A stretch of 64,000 nucleotides of DNA, from NCBI RefSeq assembly GCF_001625085.1, contig NZ_BDAW01000023.1, positions 62,001-126,000 on the forward strand, read 5' to 3'. The position numbers and the translations under genes are program-made. Shown piece after piece: positions 16,877 to 25,168 of the stretch. Below the pieces are notes generated by a model, which was not told the DNA's origin, ran no database searches, and worked only from the letters and a program-made list of their open reading frames with translations. The stretch comes from Nocardia acidivorans NBRC 108247 (GTDB lineage Bacteria > Actinomycetota > Actinomycetes > Mycobacteriales > Mycobacteriaceae). How positions within the stretch are numbered: the first letter of the stretch is position 1; each line of letters opens with the position of its first letter.

Positions 16877-17892
16877 GCGTCGAAACCGGCGAACTGCCCG
16901 CGCCGAGCCGATGGCAGCGGTTGGCGGGTGCGAGCACGCTGTGGATCGGGATTGTGCTCGCGGGGCTGTGCATCGCGTTCGGCATCACCAGTCCGAACGC
17001 GTTCCCCACCCGGTTCACCTTGCAGACCTTGTTGATCGAAACCGCTGTGCTGCTGGTGCTTTCGATCGGCATGACGTTCGTGATCATTACCGCCGGGATC
17101 GATCTGTCGGTGGGGATGGTGCTGATCTTCTCCGGGGTGCTCGCGGCCAAGACCATGGAGTGGTTGAGCCCCGATGGTGATGCCACCCATGCCGGGTGGG
17201 GTTTGATCCTGCTCGGGCTGTTGATATCCATTGCGGGCGGGGCGCTGTGGGGGTTCGTCAATGGATTTCTGGTGGCCAAGGCCAAGATTCCGCCCTTGAT
17301 CGTGACGCTCGGATCGTTCGGGGCGGCGCTGGGCTCGGCGCAGCTGATCACCGGCGGGGTCGACACCCGCACGGTGCCCGAAAAGCTGCGTAACTCACTG
17401 GGTTTCGGCACGGTGCTGGGCGGGGTTCCCGACCTGGTGCTGGTGGCCGCGGTGGTGACGCTGCTGGGCGCGTGGTTGTTGCACACCACCAGGTTCGGCA
17501 GGCACACCTATGCGATCGGGTCCAATGCCGAGGCGGCCCGGCGCTCGGGGATCGGGGTCACCCGGCATCTGATCCTGGTGTATCTGATGACCGGAATGCT
17601 GTCCGGCCTGGCCGGTTTCATGAATCTGGCGTACTTCGGCACGACCACCATCGCGGGCCACGGCACCGACAATCTCGATGCCATCGCCGGTGTGGTCATC
17701 GGCGGCACCAGTCTGTTCGGCGGGGTGGGCTCGGTGCTGGGCACCGTGATCGGGGTGTTCATTCCCTCGGTATTGCGCAAAGGCTTCGTCATCGCGGGGG
17801 TGCCGGTGTTCTGGCAGCCGATCGCGGTGAGCGTCGTGCTCGTGGCGGCGGTGTGGTTCGACCAATACCGCAGGCGGTCACGGGACCGGTAG
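16873..17892 (+). CDS. Sugar-type ABC transporter permease
   Basis: A 339-residue membrane protein of the RbsC/BPD_transp_2 family. Signatures include 'IITAGIDLSVGMVLIFSGVL' and the C-terminal 'AIAGVVIGGTSLFGGVGSVL', both characteristic of ribose, xylose, fructose or inositol permeases. About nine to ten hydrophobic helices are visible. The ATG lies in the overlap with the ATPase gene; the much longer open frame upstream is a shadow. The transported sugar or polyol is not evident, since no catabolic gene is adjacent. Confidence 0.85.
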   Translation: MSVETGELPAPSRWQRLAGASTLWIGIVLAGLCIAFGITSPNAFPTRFTLQTLLIETAVLLVLSIGMTFVIITAGIDLSVGMVLIFSGVLAAKTMEWLSPDGDATHAGWGLILLGLLISIAGGALWGFVNGFLVAKAKIPPLIVTLGSFGAALGSAQLITGGVDTRTVPEKLRNSLGFGTVLGGVPDLVLVAAVVTLLGAWLLHTTRFGRHTYAIGSNAEAARRSGIGVTRHLILVYLMTGMLSGLAGFMNLAYFGTTTIAGHGTDNLDAIAGVVIGGTSLFGGVGSVLGTVIGVFIPSVLRKGFVIAGVPVFWQPIAVSVVLVAAVWFDQYRRRSRDR

Positions 17893-17917
17893 AAATCGAC
17901 GAAGGTGAGGGCCTGTT

Positions 17918-18892
17918 ATGAGAACCGTTGGTAGAGCGGCTATTTCAGCCGCGGTCGTGGTGACGGCGGCGGCGCTGGCGACGGGTTGCGGTGGCTCGGT
18001 GACCAATTCGGGCGGCGGTGACGCCAAGAAGCTGGTGCTCATCCCCGGCGTGGCCAACGAGCCCTTCTACATCTCCATGCAGTGCGGTGCGCAGAACGAG
18101 GCCAGAGCGCTCGGCTACACCCTCGACACCCAGGCCCCCACCCAATTCGACGCCTCGCTCCAAACCCCCATTGTCACGGGGGTGATCGCCAACAAACCCG
18201 GCGCGATCCTGATCGCGCCCACCCACGCCCAAGCCATGGCGAGCCCCATCAAACAGGCCAAGGACGCGGGCATCAAGGTGATCGAAGTCGACACCGCCCT
18301 GGATGACACCTCCATAGCCCTGTCCTCCATCGCCTCGGACAATGTCAAGGGCGGCCAACTCGCGGCCCAAACCCTCGCAACCCTGGTGGGAGACAAGGGA
18401 TCCGTCCTGGTGATCAACACCAAGGCGGGCACCTCCACCACCGACCAGCGCGCCCAGGGCTTCGAATCCGAACTCAAATCCCACGCGGGCATGACCTCGC
18501 TCGGCGTCCAGTACAACAACAACGAGGCAGCCACCGCCGCCTCCATAGTCACCGCCACCCTCGCCGCCCACCCCGACCTGGCGGGCATCTTCGCCACCAA
18601 CCTCAGCTCCGCCGAAGGCGCGGCCACCGGCCTCCGCAACGCCGGCAAACTGGGTCAGGTCAAAGTAGTCGGCTTCGACGCCAGCCCCAAACAGGTCCAA
18701 GACCTCAAAGACGGCACAGTCCAAGCCCTCATAGCCCAAAACCCCAGCGACATAGGCAAACAGGGCGTAGACCAAGCCGCCGCCGCCCTCGAAGGCAAAC
18801 CGGTGACCCGCAACATCCAAACCACCATGATCGCCCTCACCCAAGCCACCATGGCCACCAACGACCAATACTTCTATAAGTCCAAGTGCTGA
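17918..18892 (+). CDS. Sugar-type ABC transporter substrate-binding lipoprotein
   Basis: A 324-residue periplasmic-binding protein of the RbsB-like (Peripla_BP_4) class, with signal peptide and lipobox ALATGC (lipidated Cys about residue 24), a Ser/Gly linker, then the 'GVANEPFYISMQCGAQNEAR' start of the first lobe. It completes the ATPase-permease-receptor operon, 25 bp after the permease. The later two thirds use ATA and AAA codons unusually often for this genome, which may reflect different ancestry or drift. Confidence 0.85.
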   Translation: MRTVGRAAISAAVVVTAAALATGCGGSVTNSGGGDAKKLVLIPGVANEPFYISMQCGAQNEARALGYTLDTQAPTQFDASLQTPIVTGVIANKPGAILIAPTHAQAMASPIKQAKDAGIKVIEVDTALDDTSIALSSIASDNVKGGQLAAQTLATLVGDKGSVLVINTKAGTSTTDQRAQGFESELKSHAGMTSLGVQYNNNEAATAASIVTATLAAHPDLAGIFATNLSSAEGAATGLRNAGKLGQVKVVGFDASPKQVQDLKDGTVQALIAQNPSDIGKQGVDQAAAALEGKPVTRNIQTTMIALTQATMATNDQYFYKSKC

Positions 18893-19027
18893 AGACCATA
18901 TGGTGGCGCTCGATGAGGTGCGGGAGGAGCTCGATATCCGGGATCACAAGAGCCATCGAGCCCGTCCGCACTACTCCCCTATGTGAAGGGCATCAAGGCG
19001 CTGCGCAAGTGGTACGCGCAGTTCTAT

Positions 19028-20122
19028 TCAGTGGGGCAGGACCAGGATGGGCTTGATGGTCGCGCCGGTGTGGGCGTCGTGCATGGCGGTATTGACTTCG
19101 GCGAAGGGGTATCGGCGGGAGATGCGCTCGATCGGAAACTTGCCCGAGCGGTGCCATTCGATCAGCTGCGGAATGAATTCCTGTGGGTCGCAACTACCTT
19201 CGATGCAACCGCGCACGGCCTTGCCATTACCGGTGAGGTGACCGATCTCGAAATCCATCGACGCCTCACCGAGCCCGACCAGCACCAGCGTGCCACGCGG
19301 GGCCAGGGCGAGCAGGGCGTTGGCGATCACCGGATTGGCGGCGGTGGTGTCCAGGGCGAACGTCGCACCGCCGCCGGTGGCGGCCTGCACCTGCGCCACC
19401 ACATCCTCGGCCGCACCGTCGATCACCGTGGAAGCGCCGAGTTCCTTTGCCACCGCGAGCCTTTCGGCAGAGAGGTCGACCGCGACCACATTCTCCACCC
19501 CCAGCGCCCGCGCGGCCATCAGCGCGGACATGCCCACACCGCCGGCGCCGAAGAGGACGATCGACTCGTGCGGCCGCGGGCGCATCACATTGGCGACCGC
19601 ACCCGCACCGGTCTGCACACCGCAGCCGAACGGCGCGCTGGCGACCAGATCCACCTCATCGTCGACCACGACCACACTGCGCCGGGACACCAGCACATGC
19701 GAGGCGAAACTCGACTGCCCGAAGAACGCGCCCATGACCCGCTCACCATCCTGGCTCAGCGGTGAGGTGAAGTCCGCGCGCCCGCCGGAGGTGTTCAGCA
19801 TGACGAAGCTCTGGCAGTACGACGGCGTGCCGGTGGTGCACTGCGGGCATTCGCCGCAGCTGTTGTAGGTCAGCAGCACATGATCGCCGACCCGCACATC
19901 GGTGACCTCGGAGCCGATCTGCTCGACAATGCCCGCGCCCTCATGCCCCAGCACAATGGGCAGCTCGGCCGGGAAGACACTCTTGGTGACCAGATCCGTA
20001 TGGCAGACGCCGGTGGCGACAATGCGCACCACCACCTCGTGGGCGCGCGGCTCCTCCAGCGTAATGGCTTCGAGCGCGAGCGGCGCCTGCGCTCCACGCG
20101 CGACCGCGGCAGTGATGTCCAT
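19028..20122 (-). CDS. Zinc-dependent (aryl-)alcohol dehydrogenase
   Basis: A 364-residue medium-chain dehydrogenase. Catalytic zinc ligands are in VCHTD and GHEGAG, structural zinc is bound by the cysteine cluster in CGECPQCTTGTPSYC, and the NAD site is LFGAGGVGMSALMAARALG followed by an acidic residue (VDLS), indicating NAD rather than NADP. The sequence is nearest in style to benzyl-alcohol/mycothiol-type alcohol dehydrogenases of actinobacteria. It is monocistronic, with a degraded region on each side. Confidence 0.87.
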   Translation of the reverse strand: MDITAAVARGAQAPLALEAITLEEPRAHEVVVRIVATGVCHTDLVTKSVFPAELPIVLGHEGAGIVEQIGSEVTDVRVGDHVLLTYNSCGECPQCTTGTPSYCQSFVMLNTSGGRADFTSPLSQDGERVMGAFFGQSSFASHVLVSRRSVVVVDDEVDLVASAPFGCGVQTGAGAVANVMRPRPHESIVLFGAGGVGMSALMAARALGVENVVAVDLSAERLAVAKELGASTVIDGAAEDVVAQVQAATGGGATFALDTTAANPVIANALLALAPRGTLVLVGLGEASMDFEIGHLTGNGKAVRGCIEGSCDPQEFIPQLIEWHRSGKFPIERISRRYPFAEVNTAMHDAHTGATIKPILVLPH

Positions 20123-20251
20123 CCGGACAGCTCCTTCCCAAAGTCGGCGAAGCGGATCTCACGCCGATCCCCAGCACCTTAGGGCGCGGCGGGCCACAAA
20201 TCTAGAACGTGTTTCACTCAGGGGGGCGACGGCCTGCCGTCAGAGTGGATC

Positions 20252-20389
20252 ATGGCGGCCGCACGGTTACGCCATCCGGGATTCGAGCGGATCGACATCC
20301 TGGAGGCCGGGGCGGAGCCGGGCGGTGACCGCCAGAGCGCCGAAATCGACGGCGAGACAAACGCATCAGCGCCTACGCCCGCGCGATGA
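20252..20389 (+). pseudogene. Remnant of an FAD-dependent monooxygenase (N-terminal fragment)
   Basis: A 45-codon frame reads MAAARLRHPGFERIDILEAG followed by AEPGGD, then loses similarity and stops. The pattern fits the first helix and second strand of the FAD Rossmann fold of flavin-containing or Baeyer-Villiger monooxygenases ('RLRQAGxxdxxILEkadevGG'). The expected GxGxxG strand and everything downstream are missing. The rest of the 20123-20511 gap shows no further gene. Confidence 0.4.
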
Positions 20390-20511
20390 TCCCCGCGTGG
20401 TGCGGCCCCCCTGCGCGGCGACGGCGCGACCGAGTTCCAGCGAGACGAGTCCCGAATCCCCGACAAGCCCTGAGCCGCAGACCGACCCGGTGGCGCCGTC
20501 CACCGGGTCGA

Positions 20512-20664
20512 CTACTGGCGGGAGAAGAGGCCGCGGCTGCCGCCGGGGTTCGCGCAGGAGCAGCGCTGCGCGACAGGCACATCGCCGAGTACCTCCTCGA
20601 CGTGCTCGCCGCAGCCCTGGAAGGAGGGCTTACCGCAGGCCTGACAGACAATTCGCTGGCACAC
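20512..20664 (-). CDS. Small cysteine-rich actinobacterial protein (50 residues)
   Basis: A short gene with GTG start at 20664 preceded by AGGAG five bases upstream. The product begins MCQRIVCQACGKPSFQGCGE and continues with HVEEVLGDVPVAQRCSC before a Gly/Ser-rich end. The pattern CxxxxCxxCGKxxxxGCGxHVxxVxxxVPxxQxC is one I recall from small conserved proteins annotated as hypothetical in many actinobacteria. The paired cysteines and His suggest metal binding, probably zinc. It is too short for usual ORF listings, and longer overlapping frames on both strands are shadows. It sits between two degraded genes. The function is unknown. Confidence 0.7.
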   Translation of the reverse strand: MCQRIVCQACGKPSFQGCGEHVEEVLGDVPVAQRCSCANPGGSRGLFSRQ

Positions 20665-20730
20665 ATGAACTCCTATTGGCGTCGTGAATGACCGAAATAC
20701 CTACAAGGGGTATTCCCTGGCAGTCTACGG

Positions 20731-21247
20731 TCAGTGTCCGACAGGGAATCGGGTGCTCCCGGTGTCGGTGCCCGGAATGACCGGAAGTATGAGGGCCGAG
20801 GGGTGCTCGGCGTCGTGATAGATGGTCTGGGTGGCGAGTTGAGCGTTGGCGGTCGCGCCGTAGGGTTCGCCGGTATTGGGGTTGGGCGCGAACTGCGGGA
20901 AGTCGCTGCTGGAGACCTCGACTCGAATTCGGTATCCGGCCTTGACCAGGTAGGACGTGGGCCAGATCGCGATGTTGTACGGGTAGGCGCGGCCGGTGTC
21001 CCGCCCGGGTGAACGTCCCCGCCGATTCGCCCTGGCCCCGAATATCCTGCACCACAACGAGATAGCACTGCGACGCGAACCATTCCGGCGTCTGATAGCG
21101 ATTCGGCTGGATCTGCGCCGCCGCCTTGCCGTAAGGGGTGCGCATGAGGATCACCGGATCCGCTGTCCGGGGCGGTACACATCGGCCTTCAGCACCACCC
21201 CGTCGCGCCTGGTGGCTGGAACGTTCTCCTGTTTGCCGACCGCGCGG
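20731..21247 (-). pseudogene. Degraded CocE/NonD-type hydrolase (X-Pro dipeptidyl-peptidase family)
   Basis: Pieces of one hydrolase appear in order in different frames on the minus strand. GKQENVPATRRDGVVLKADVYRP lies around 21247-21180 (its core RDGVVLKADVYRP is family-typical). After a frame change comes VILMRTPYGK and later VVVQDIRGQG. After another shift near 21000 comes 'IWPTSYLVKAGYRIRVEVSS' with SDFPQFAPNPNTGEP, the jelly-roll C-terminal domain. The nucleophile GxSxG region and several hundred central residues are absent. This is a clear pseudogene with a large internal deletion and at least two frameshifts. Confidence 0.75.
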
Positions 21248-21477
21248 GATCCCCGCCGGAATCGAGCGGCCACGTCGTGCTCGCCGACTGCCCCGGACCG
21301 GACGAACCACGGCCCGCGGCGATCAAGGCGACGACCGACAGCACCGCCCCGTCCGGGCGATCCGACGACGCCTCATCGGGTTCCGCGTCATCGATCGACG
21401 GTACCTGCGGGGCGCTGCTTCAGTCGCGTTTTCCCGGGTACACGAGGCATAGGACGGATCGCTGAAAGGAACGAGCA

Positions 21478-22635
21478 CTGATCACACCACCGGACGGGAC
21501 CTCCGAGGAGAAGCCCGAACCCATTTCGACCGCCGAGGCGCGGGCCGCCGAACTGAGCAGCGCACGGCATCCGCTGGGCAAGCCCGGCCGGCGCTTCGAT
21601 CGGCGCTCACCCTTCATGATCGGATTGGCCGGGGCCGCCGGAGCCATTGCCGCCCTCGGCGCGGTCCGAATCGTGCTGGCCGCGCATGGGGCGCTGCTGC
21701 TCGTGGTGGGCGCGCTGTTCATCGCCATCGGCATCGAACCCGCGGTGTCGTGGCTGGAGCGCCATCACATTCGGCGCGGGTTCGCGGTGACACTGGTCTT
21801 CATCCTGACCATCGCGTGCCTGGCCGGATTCCTGGCGGCCGTCATCACCCCGCTGATCGATCAGGGACAGGCGCTGATCGATCACGCCCCGGATCAACTG
21901 CATCATCTGGAGGACAAATATCCGGTGGTGCGTTCGGCCTCCGATCGATTCCATCTCGAGGACAAGCTCCGGCAGGGAATCGGAAGTTACAGCGGTGACA
22001 TCGCGCACGGTTTGATCGGCGCGGGCCGAATCGTGTTCGGCGTCTTGACCAGTACGGTCATCGTCGCGGTGCTGACCATTTACTTCTCGGCGAACTTCCC
22101 AATGCTGCGGGCGAATCTGTATCGGCTCTTCCCCGCCGCCCGCCGACCGCGCGCCATCCTCATCGGTGATGCCATCCTCGTGAAGGTCGGCGGCTATGTG
22201 CTGGGGAATCTGCTGATCTCGGTCATCACCGGCGTACTGACCTTCATCTGGCTCGAGGTCTGGGGCGTGCCGTTCCCGGTCGTGCTGGCGGTGCTGGTGG
22301 CGGTGCTGGATCTGATTCCGATGGTGGGTTCCACCCTGGCTGGCATTGTGATCGCGCTGGTGGCGCTGACGGTGTCGCTGCCCGTCTGCCTGGCGACCCT
22401 GGGCTTCTTCATCGTGCTGCGCCTGCTCGAGGACTATCTGCTCGCACCGCACATCATGGGCCGCACCGTCAAAGTGCCCGGGGTGGTGACGGTGATCGCG
22501 GTCCTGATCGGCGGTTCGCTGCTGGGCGTGCTGGGCGCACTGCTCGCCATTCCCATCGCCGCGGCGATTCTCCTGCTCATCGAGGAGACCCTGTTTCCGC
22601 GCCTGGATCATAGTTCACCCAGTTCAGAGCGGTAA
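21478..22635 (+). CDS. AI-2E family transporter (possible CTG start)
   Basis: A membrane protein of the AI-2E/PerM family, about 385 residues if started at CTG 21478 or 339 from ATG 21616. About eight helices are seen, with the family end 'LEDYLLAPHIMGRTVKVPGV'. Upstream of ATG 21616 the frame continues for 46 codons of soluble, protein-like sequence (PPDGTSEEKPEPISTAEAR) back to a TGA at 21463, with no ATG, GTG or TTG. AAAGGA sits seven bases before the CTG, so a CTG start is plausible. Members export autoinducer-like or other small molecules, or act as sodium/proton antiporters; the role here is open. Confidence 0.75.
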   Translation: MITPPDGTSEEKPEPISTAEARAAELSSARHPLGKPGRRFDRRSPFMIGLAGAAGAIAALGAVRIVLAAHGALLLVVGALFIAIGIEPAVSWLERHHIRRGFAVTLVFILTIACLAGFLAAVITPLIDQGQALIDHAPDQLHHLEDKYPVVRSASDRFHLEDKLRQGIGSYSGDIAHGLIGAGRIVFGVLTSTVIVAVLTIYFSANFPMLRANLYRLFPAARRPRAILIGDAILVKVGGYVLGNLLISVITGVLTFIWLEVWGVPFPVVLAVLVAVLDLIPMVGSTLAGIVIALVALTVSLPVCLATLGFFIVLRLLEDYLLAPHIMGRTVKVPGVVTVIAVLIGGSLLGVLGALLAIPIAAAILLLIEETLFPRLDHSSPSSER

Positions 22636-22681
22636 CCGCATCCTCCCGGACGCACCGGCGTTTACCTGGCAACCGGCACGG

Positions 22682-23764
22682 TCAGGGGTGTGCGCGCAGC
22701 CAGAGCCGACTGCCGGTGTCCTCGATGGTGCTGAGCAGCAATCCGTTCGGGAGTTCGGTGAGCTGGGCGTGCGCGGCGGGAACCGGCAGCGGCAGGTCCT
22801 GCCGGTCGGTGCAATCCGGGCGCACCGACAGCAGGTGGACCGCACCGTCGAGCCGCACCACCGCATAGGTCCGGGTGTCCTGGACCATCACCTTCACCAT
22901 GTCGATGGTCTGCGCGGCGGGGCCGGGTACCGGCGCGGCGGTATCGCTCGGCCAGCACAGCAGCGTCGGGGACGCGAGGGTGGACTGCCCGAAGAGGGTG
23001 CAGTGGTCGGCATTACAGCCCACCTGCGTGGCGAGCGCGGCCCTACCGGGCAGGGCGGTGCGCCGCCAGCCGATCCCGTCGCGCGAGGTCCACGCCAGCG
23101 GCAGCTGGGTGCCCTCGCGCTGTGTCTGTCCGACAATCAGGAACCCTTCCGGTCCGGTGGTGATCGCGGACGCGCCCGTCAACTCCCCCGGTCCCGACGA
23201 CAGGGCCGGATCATCCACCCGCCGTTGCCAATTCGCGCCATCGGCCGAGACCCAGATCGCGGCCCCGTACCGCCCGTCCGCCCCGTCCCACCCGCCGATC
23301 AGCAGATCGGTCCCGCCCAGCGCCGCCGCAGCGGCCACCCCGATCGCATGCGGTCCGCCGAACAGTTCGAACACCTGCGGATACTCGGTCAGCTTGGCGC
23401 TGTCACCGCTCCACACCGTCATCCGCGGATTCCCGTGCGACCCACCGAAAGCCCGCCCGAGCACCACCGTCCGATCCCCCACCCCGGCCGAGATCAGCTC
23501 CGCCAGTTCCCCGTAGGGACTGTGCGGCTCCACCGTCACCGCGCGCCAATGACTTCCATCGGCGGTGGTCCACGCCGCCGGGGCCCGATCCTCCCCGGCG
23601 GGCACCGAGCCCAGCGCCAGCACCCCGTCCCGCACCGGCACCAGCTCCACCACCCGCGCGCCACGCGCGGGCAGCGACAGCTCATGCCACTCCGAACCCG
23701 TTGTGGCCCCGGCACATCCGGCGACCAAGGCGAGGACCGACAACAGCGCGAGCGACCATCTCAT
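22682..23764 (-). CDS. Predicted lipoprotein, beta-propeller-like, unknown function
   Basis: A 360-residue secreted lipoprotein: signal peptide and lipobox ALVAGC with Cys17. The body has repeated units of the type 'W(T/S)(T/S)xDGxxWRR' (AAWTTADGSHWRA, IWVSADGANWQRR, AWTSRDGIGWRR), a pattern seen in BNR/Asp-box-like propellers in which Asp boxes sit on beta hairpins. Two cysteine pairs may form disulfides. No enzyme motif is recognised. It is a single gene converging with the AI-2E transporter. Confidence 0.6.
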   Translation of the reverse strand: MRWSLALLSVLALVAGCAGATTGSEWHELSLPARGARVVELVPVRDGVLALGSVPAGEDRAPAAWTTADGSHWRAVTVEPHSPYGELAELISAGVGDRTVVLGRAFGGSHGNPRMTVWSGDSAKLTEYPQVFELFGGPHAIGVAAAAALGGTDLLIGGWDGADGRYGAAIWVSADGANWQRRVDDPALSSGPGELTGASAITTGPEGFLIVGQTQREGTQLPLAWTSRDGIGWRRTALPGRAALATQVGCNADHCTLFGQSTLASPTLLCWPSDTAAPVPGPAAQTIDMVKVMVQDTRTYAVVRLDGAVHLLSVRPDCTDRQDLPLPVPAAHAQLTELPNGLLLSTIEDTGSRLWLRAHP

Positions 23765-23830
23765 CAGCCCACTGTCGCAGATCGGCGATCACCACCGCGT
23801 GGTATCCACTCGACGGGCCGCCGGGACGGA

Positions 23831-24217
23831 TCAGCGCACGGCGGCGCGGGCGCCCGCGGCCTCGAGTTTGATGCGGGCGGTTTCGGCGGCGTCCTTGGAG
23901 ACCGCCTCGAGCACCGGTTTGGGGGCGGATTCGACCAGATCCTTGGCTTCCTTGAGGCCCAGGCCGGGGATGATTTCGCGCATCGCCTTGATCACCTGGA
24001 TCTTCTTGTCGCCGAAGGATTCCAGGATGAGATCGAATTCGCTTTGCTCATCGGCGGTTTCGACCTCGACCGGGGCGCCGTCGGCAGGCGCCGGGGCATA
24101 GGCCGCCGCGGCGGTGACGCCGAACTCGTCTTCGAAGGCCTTGACGAACGCCGAGAGTTCCAGCAGCGTCATACCTTTGAAGACATCGAGCAGTTCGTCA
24201 GTGGTCATCTTGGCCAT
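23831..24217 (-). CDS. Stand-alone paralogue of ribosomal protein bL12 (L7/L12)
   Basis: A 128-residue protein with full L7/L12 architecture: N-terminal dimerisation helix ([21 protein letters not shown]), an Ala/Pro/Glu hinge, and the C-terminal factor-binding domain with [15 protein letters not shown] and [20 protein letters not shown] 24217 after AAGGGGG is the start; the extra upstream residues in the longer frame are not conserved. Normal rplL lies next to rplJ near rpoB, neither of which is here, so this is probably a second copy. The hinge is more acidic than usual. It might be an alternative stalk protein used under special conditions. Confidence 0.8.
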   Translation of the reverse strand: MAKMTTDELLDVFKGMTLLELSAFVKAFEDEFGVTAAAAYAPAPADGAPVEVETADEQSEFDLILESFGDKKIQVIKAMREIIPGLGLKEAKDLVESAPKPVLEAVSKDAAETARIKLEAAGARAAVR

Positions 24218-24285
24218 GATGGACCCCCTTACAGCGCTGACCAGGCGATACATCCATCATATGCGCGGATGTCGCCCGGTGGCGA

Positions 24286-24675
24286 TCAGTTTTCGGGGGC
24301 GGCGAGCACGGTGAGGTAGTCGCGTTCGGCGCCGGTGAGCGGGCGCGGTGCGCCATCGGCTGTCGCGACGAGCGTGGAAGTCGCTGTGAGATAATGGGAT
24401 TCGGCATCACGCAGCTCGTGCCGCAGCGTGAACGAAGAGGTGCCGATCCGTTCCAGCGTGGTCGAGACCGTAACCGGTTCGCGACGAAACACCAGCGGTG
24501 TGCGGTAGGTGAGCCGCTGCCCCGCGACCACCACCCGCCAAGGGCCGCCGGGTGATTCGTATCCGGCGAGCAGATCGGTGCGCGCCTCGTCCAGATACTG
24601 CGCGAAGACCACATTGTTCACATGCTGCAGCGCGTCCATATCGGTGCGGCGCAGTTGGATGTCGTAGGTGTGCAT
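24286..24675 (-). CDS. Acyl-CoA thioesterase, 4HBT/YbgC-like hotdog fold (second of a pair)
   Basis: A 129-residue single hotdog-domain protein. 'RRTDMDALQHVNNVVFAQYL' contains the Asp and His-Val-Asn of 4-hydroxybenzoyl-CoA thioesterase-type enzymes. It should hydrolyse an acyl-CoA. It overlaps the preceding thioesterase by one base (TGATG), so both are cotranscribed and probably act as a pair, either as a heteromer or on different chain lengths. Confidence 0.82.
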   Translation of the reverse strand: MHTYDIQLRRTDMDALQHVNNVVFAQYLDEARTDLLAGYESPGGPWRVVVAGQRLTYRTPLVFRREPVTVSTTLERIGTSSFTLRHELRDAESHYLTATSTLVATADGAPRPLTGAERDYLTVLAAPEN

Positions 24676-25058
24676 CAGGCGCTCAGCTCCTCGAGCATGC
24701 GGCGTTCGGCGTCGTCCAGTCTGCGGGAGCGCTGAGCCTCACGGTCGAAGGCGACCATGGTGCAGGTCGCGGTCGAATAGACGATGTCGTCATCGCGGAT
24801 CTCCTGGGTCAGGGTGAACGATGAGCTACCCACCTTGGTCACCCAGGTCTGCACGCGCACCGGCTCCGAGCGATAGCGCAGCGGCGTCAGATAGTCGATA
24901 TCCATCTGCGCGACCACGCACGACCCGCGGAAGCCGCGCTCCCGGAAGACGTCGATCCGGGTTTCCTCCAGATAGCGCAGGTGCTCGGTGTTGTGCACAT
25001 GGCCGTCCGCGTCCATATCGGACCAGCGCAGAGGGCACAGGAACTGGTGTCTCGCCAC
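24675..25058 (-). CDS. Acyl-CoA thioesterase, 4HBT/YbgC-like hotdog fold (first of a pair)
   Basis: A roughly 127-residue hotdog thioesterase, with CPLRWSDMDADGHVHNTEHLRY matching the family core (Asp and HVHN). The GTG at 25058 is preferred since the fold starts right after it, but its ribosome binding site is weak; ATG 25142 would add 28 unconserved residues. The product is paralogous to its downstream partner, and the two form a small operon divergent from the GlxA-type regulator. Confidence 0.78.
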   Translation of the reverse strand: MARHQFLCPLRWSDMDADGHVHNTEHLRYLEETRIDVFRERGFRGSCVVAQMDIDYLTPLRYRSEPVRVQTWVTKVGSSSFTLTQEIRDDDIVYSTATCTMVAFDREAQRSRRLDDAERRMLEELSA

Positions 25059-25168
25059 CGGCCATTCATACCAAGCCGGGATTCGGGGGCGCTGACCGGC
25101 AGTCGATGGCTGGATTTGCAAGAGTCGTGGCATTGATGCCATCGGCCGCGGACCGCAGGCTGAATCGC

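Noticed and set aside
18900..19027. Possible gene remnant between the sugar-binding protein and the alcohol dehydrogenase
   Set aside because: Short peptide-like stretches (MVALDEVREELDIRDH, then in another frame VKGIKALRKWYAQFY) hint at a frameshifted tail, but I could not name a family and the region is only about 130 bp.
22688..24319. 543-residue plus-strand open frame
   Set aside because: Crosses the lipoprotein and bL12 genes in antisense and shows no recognisable domain.
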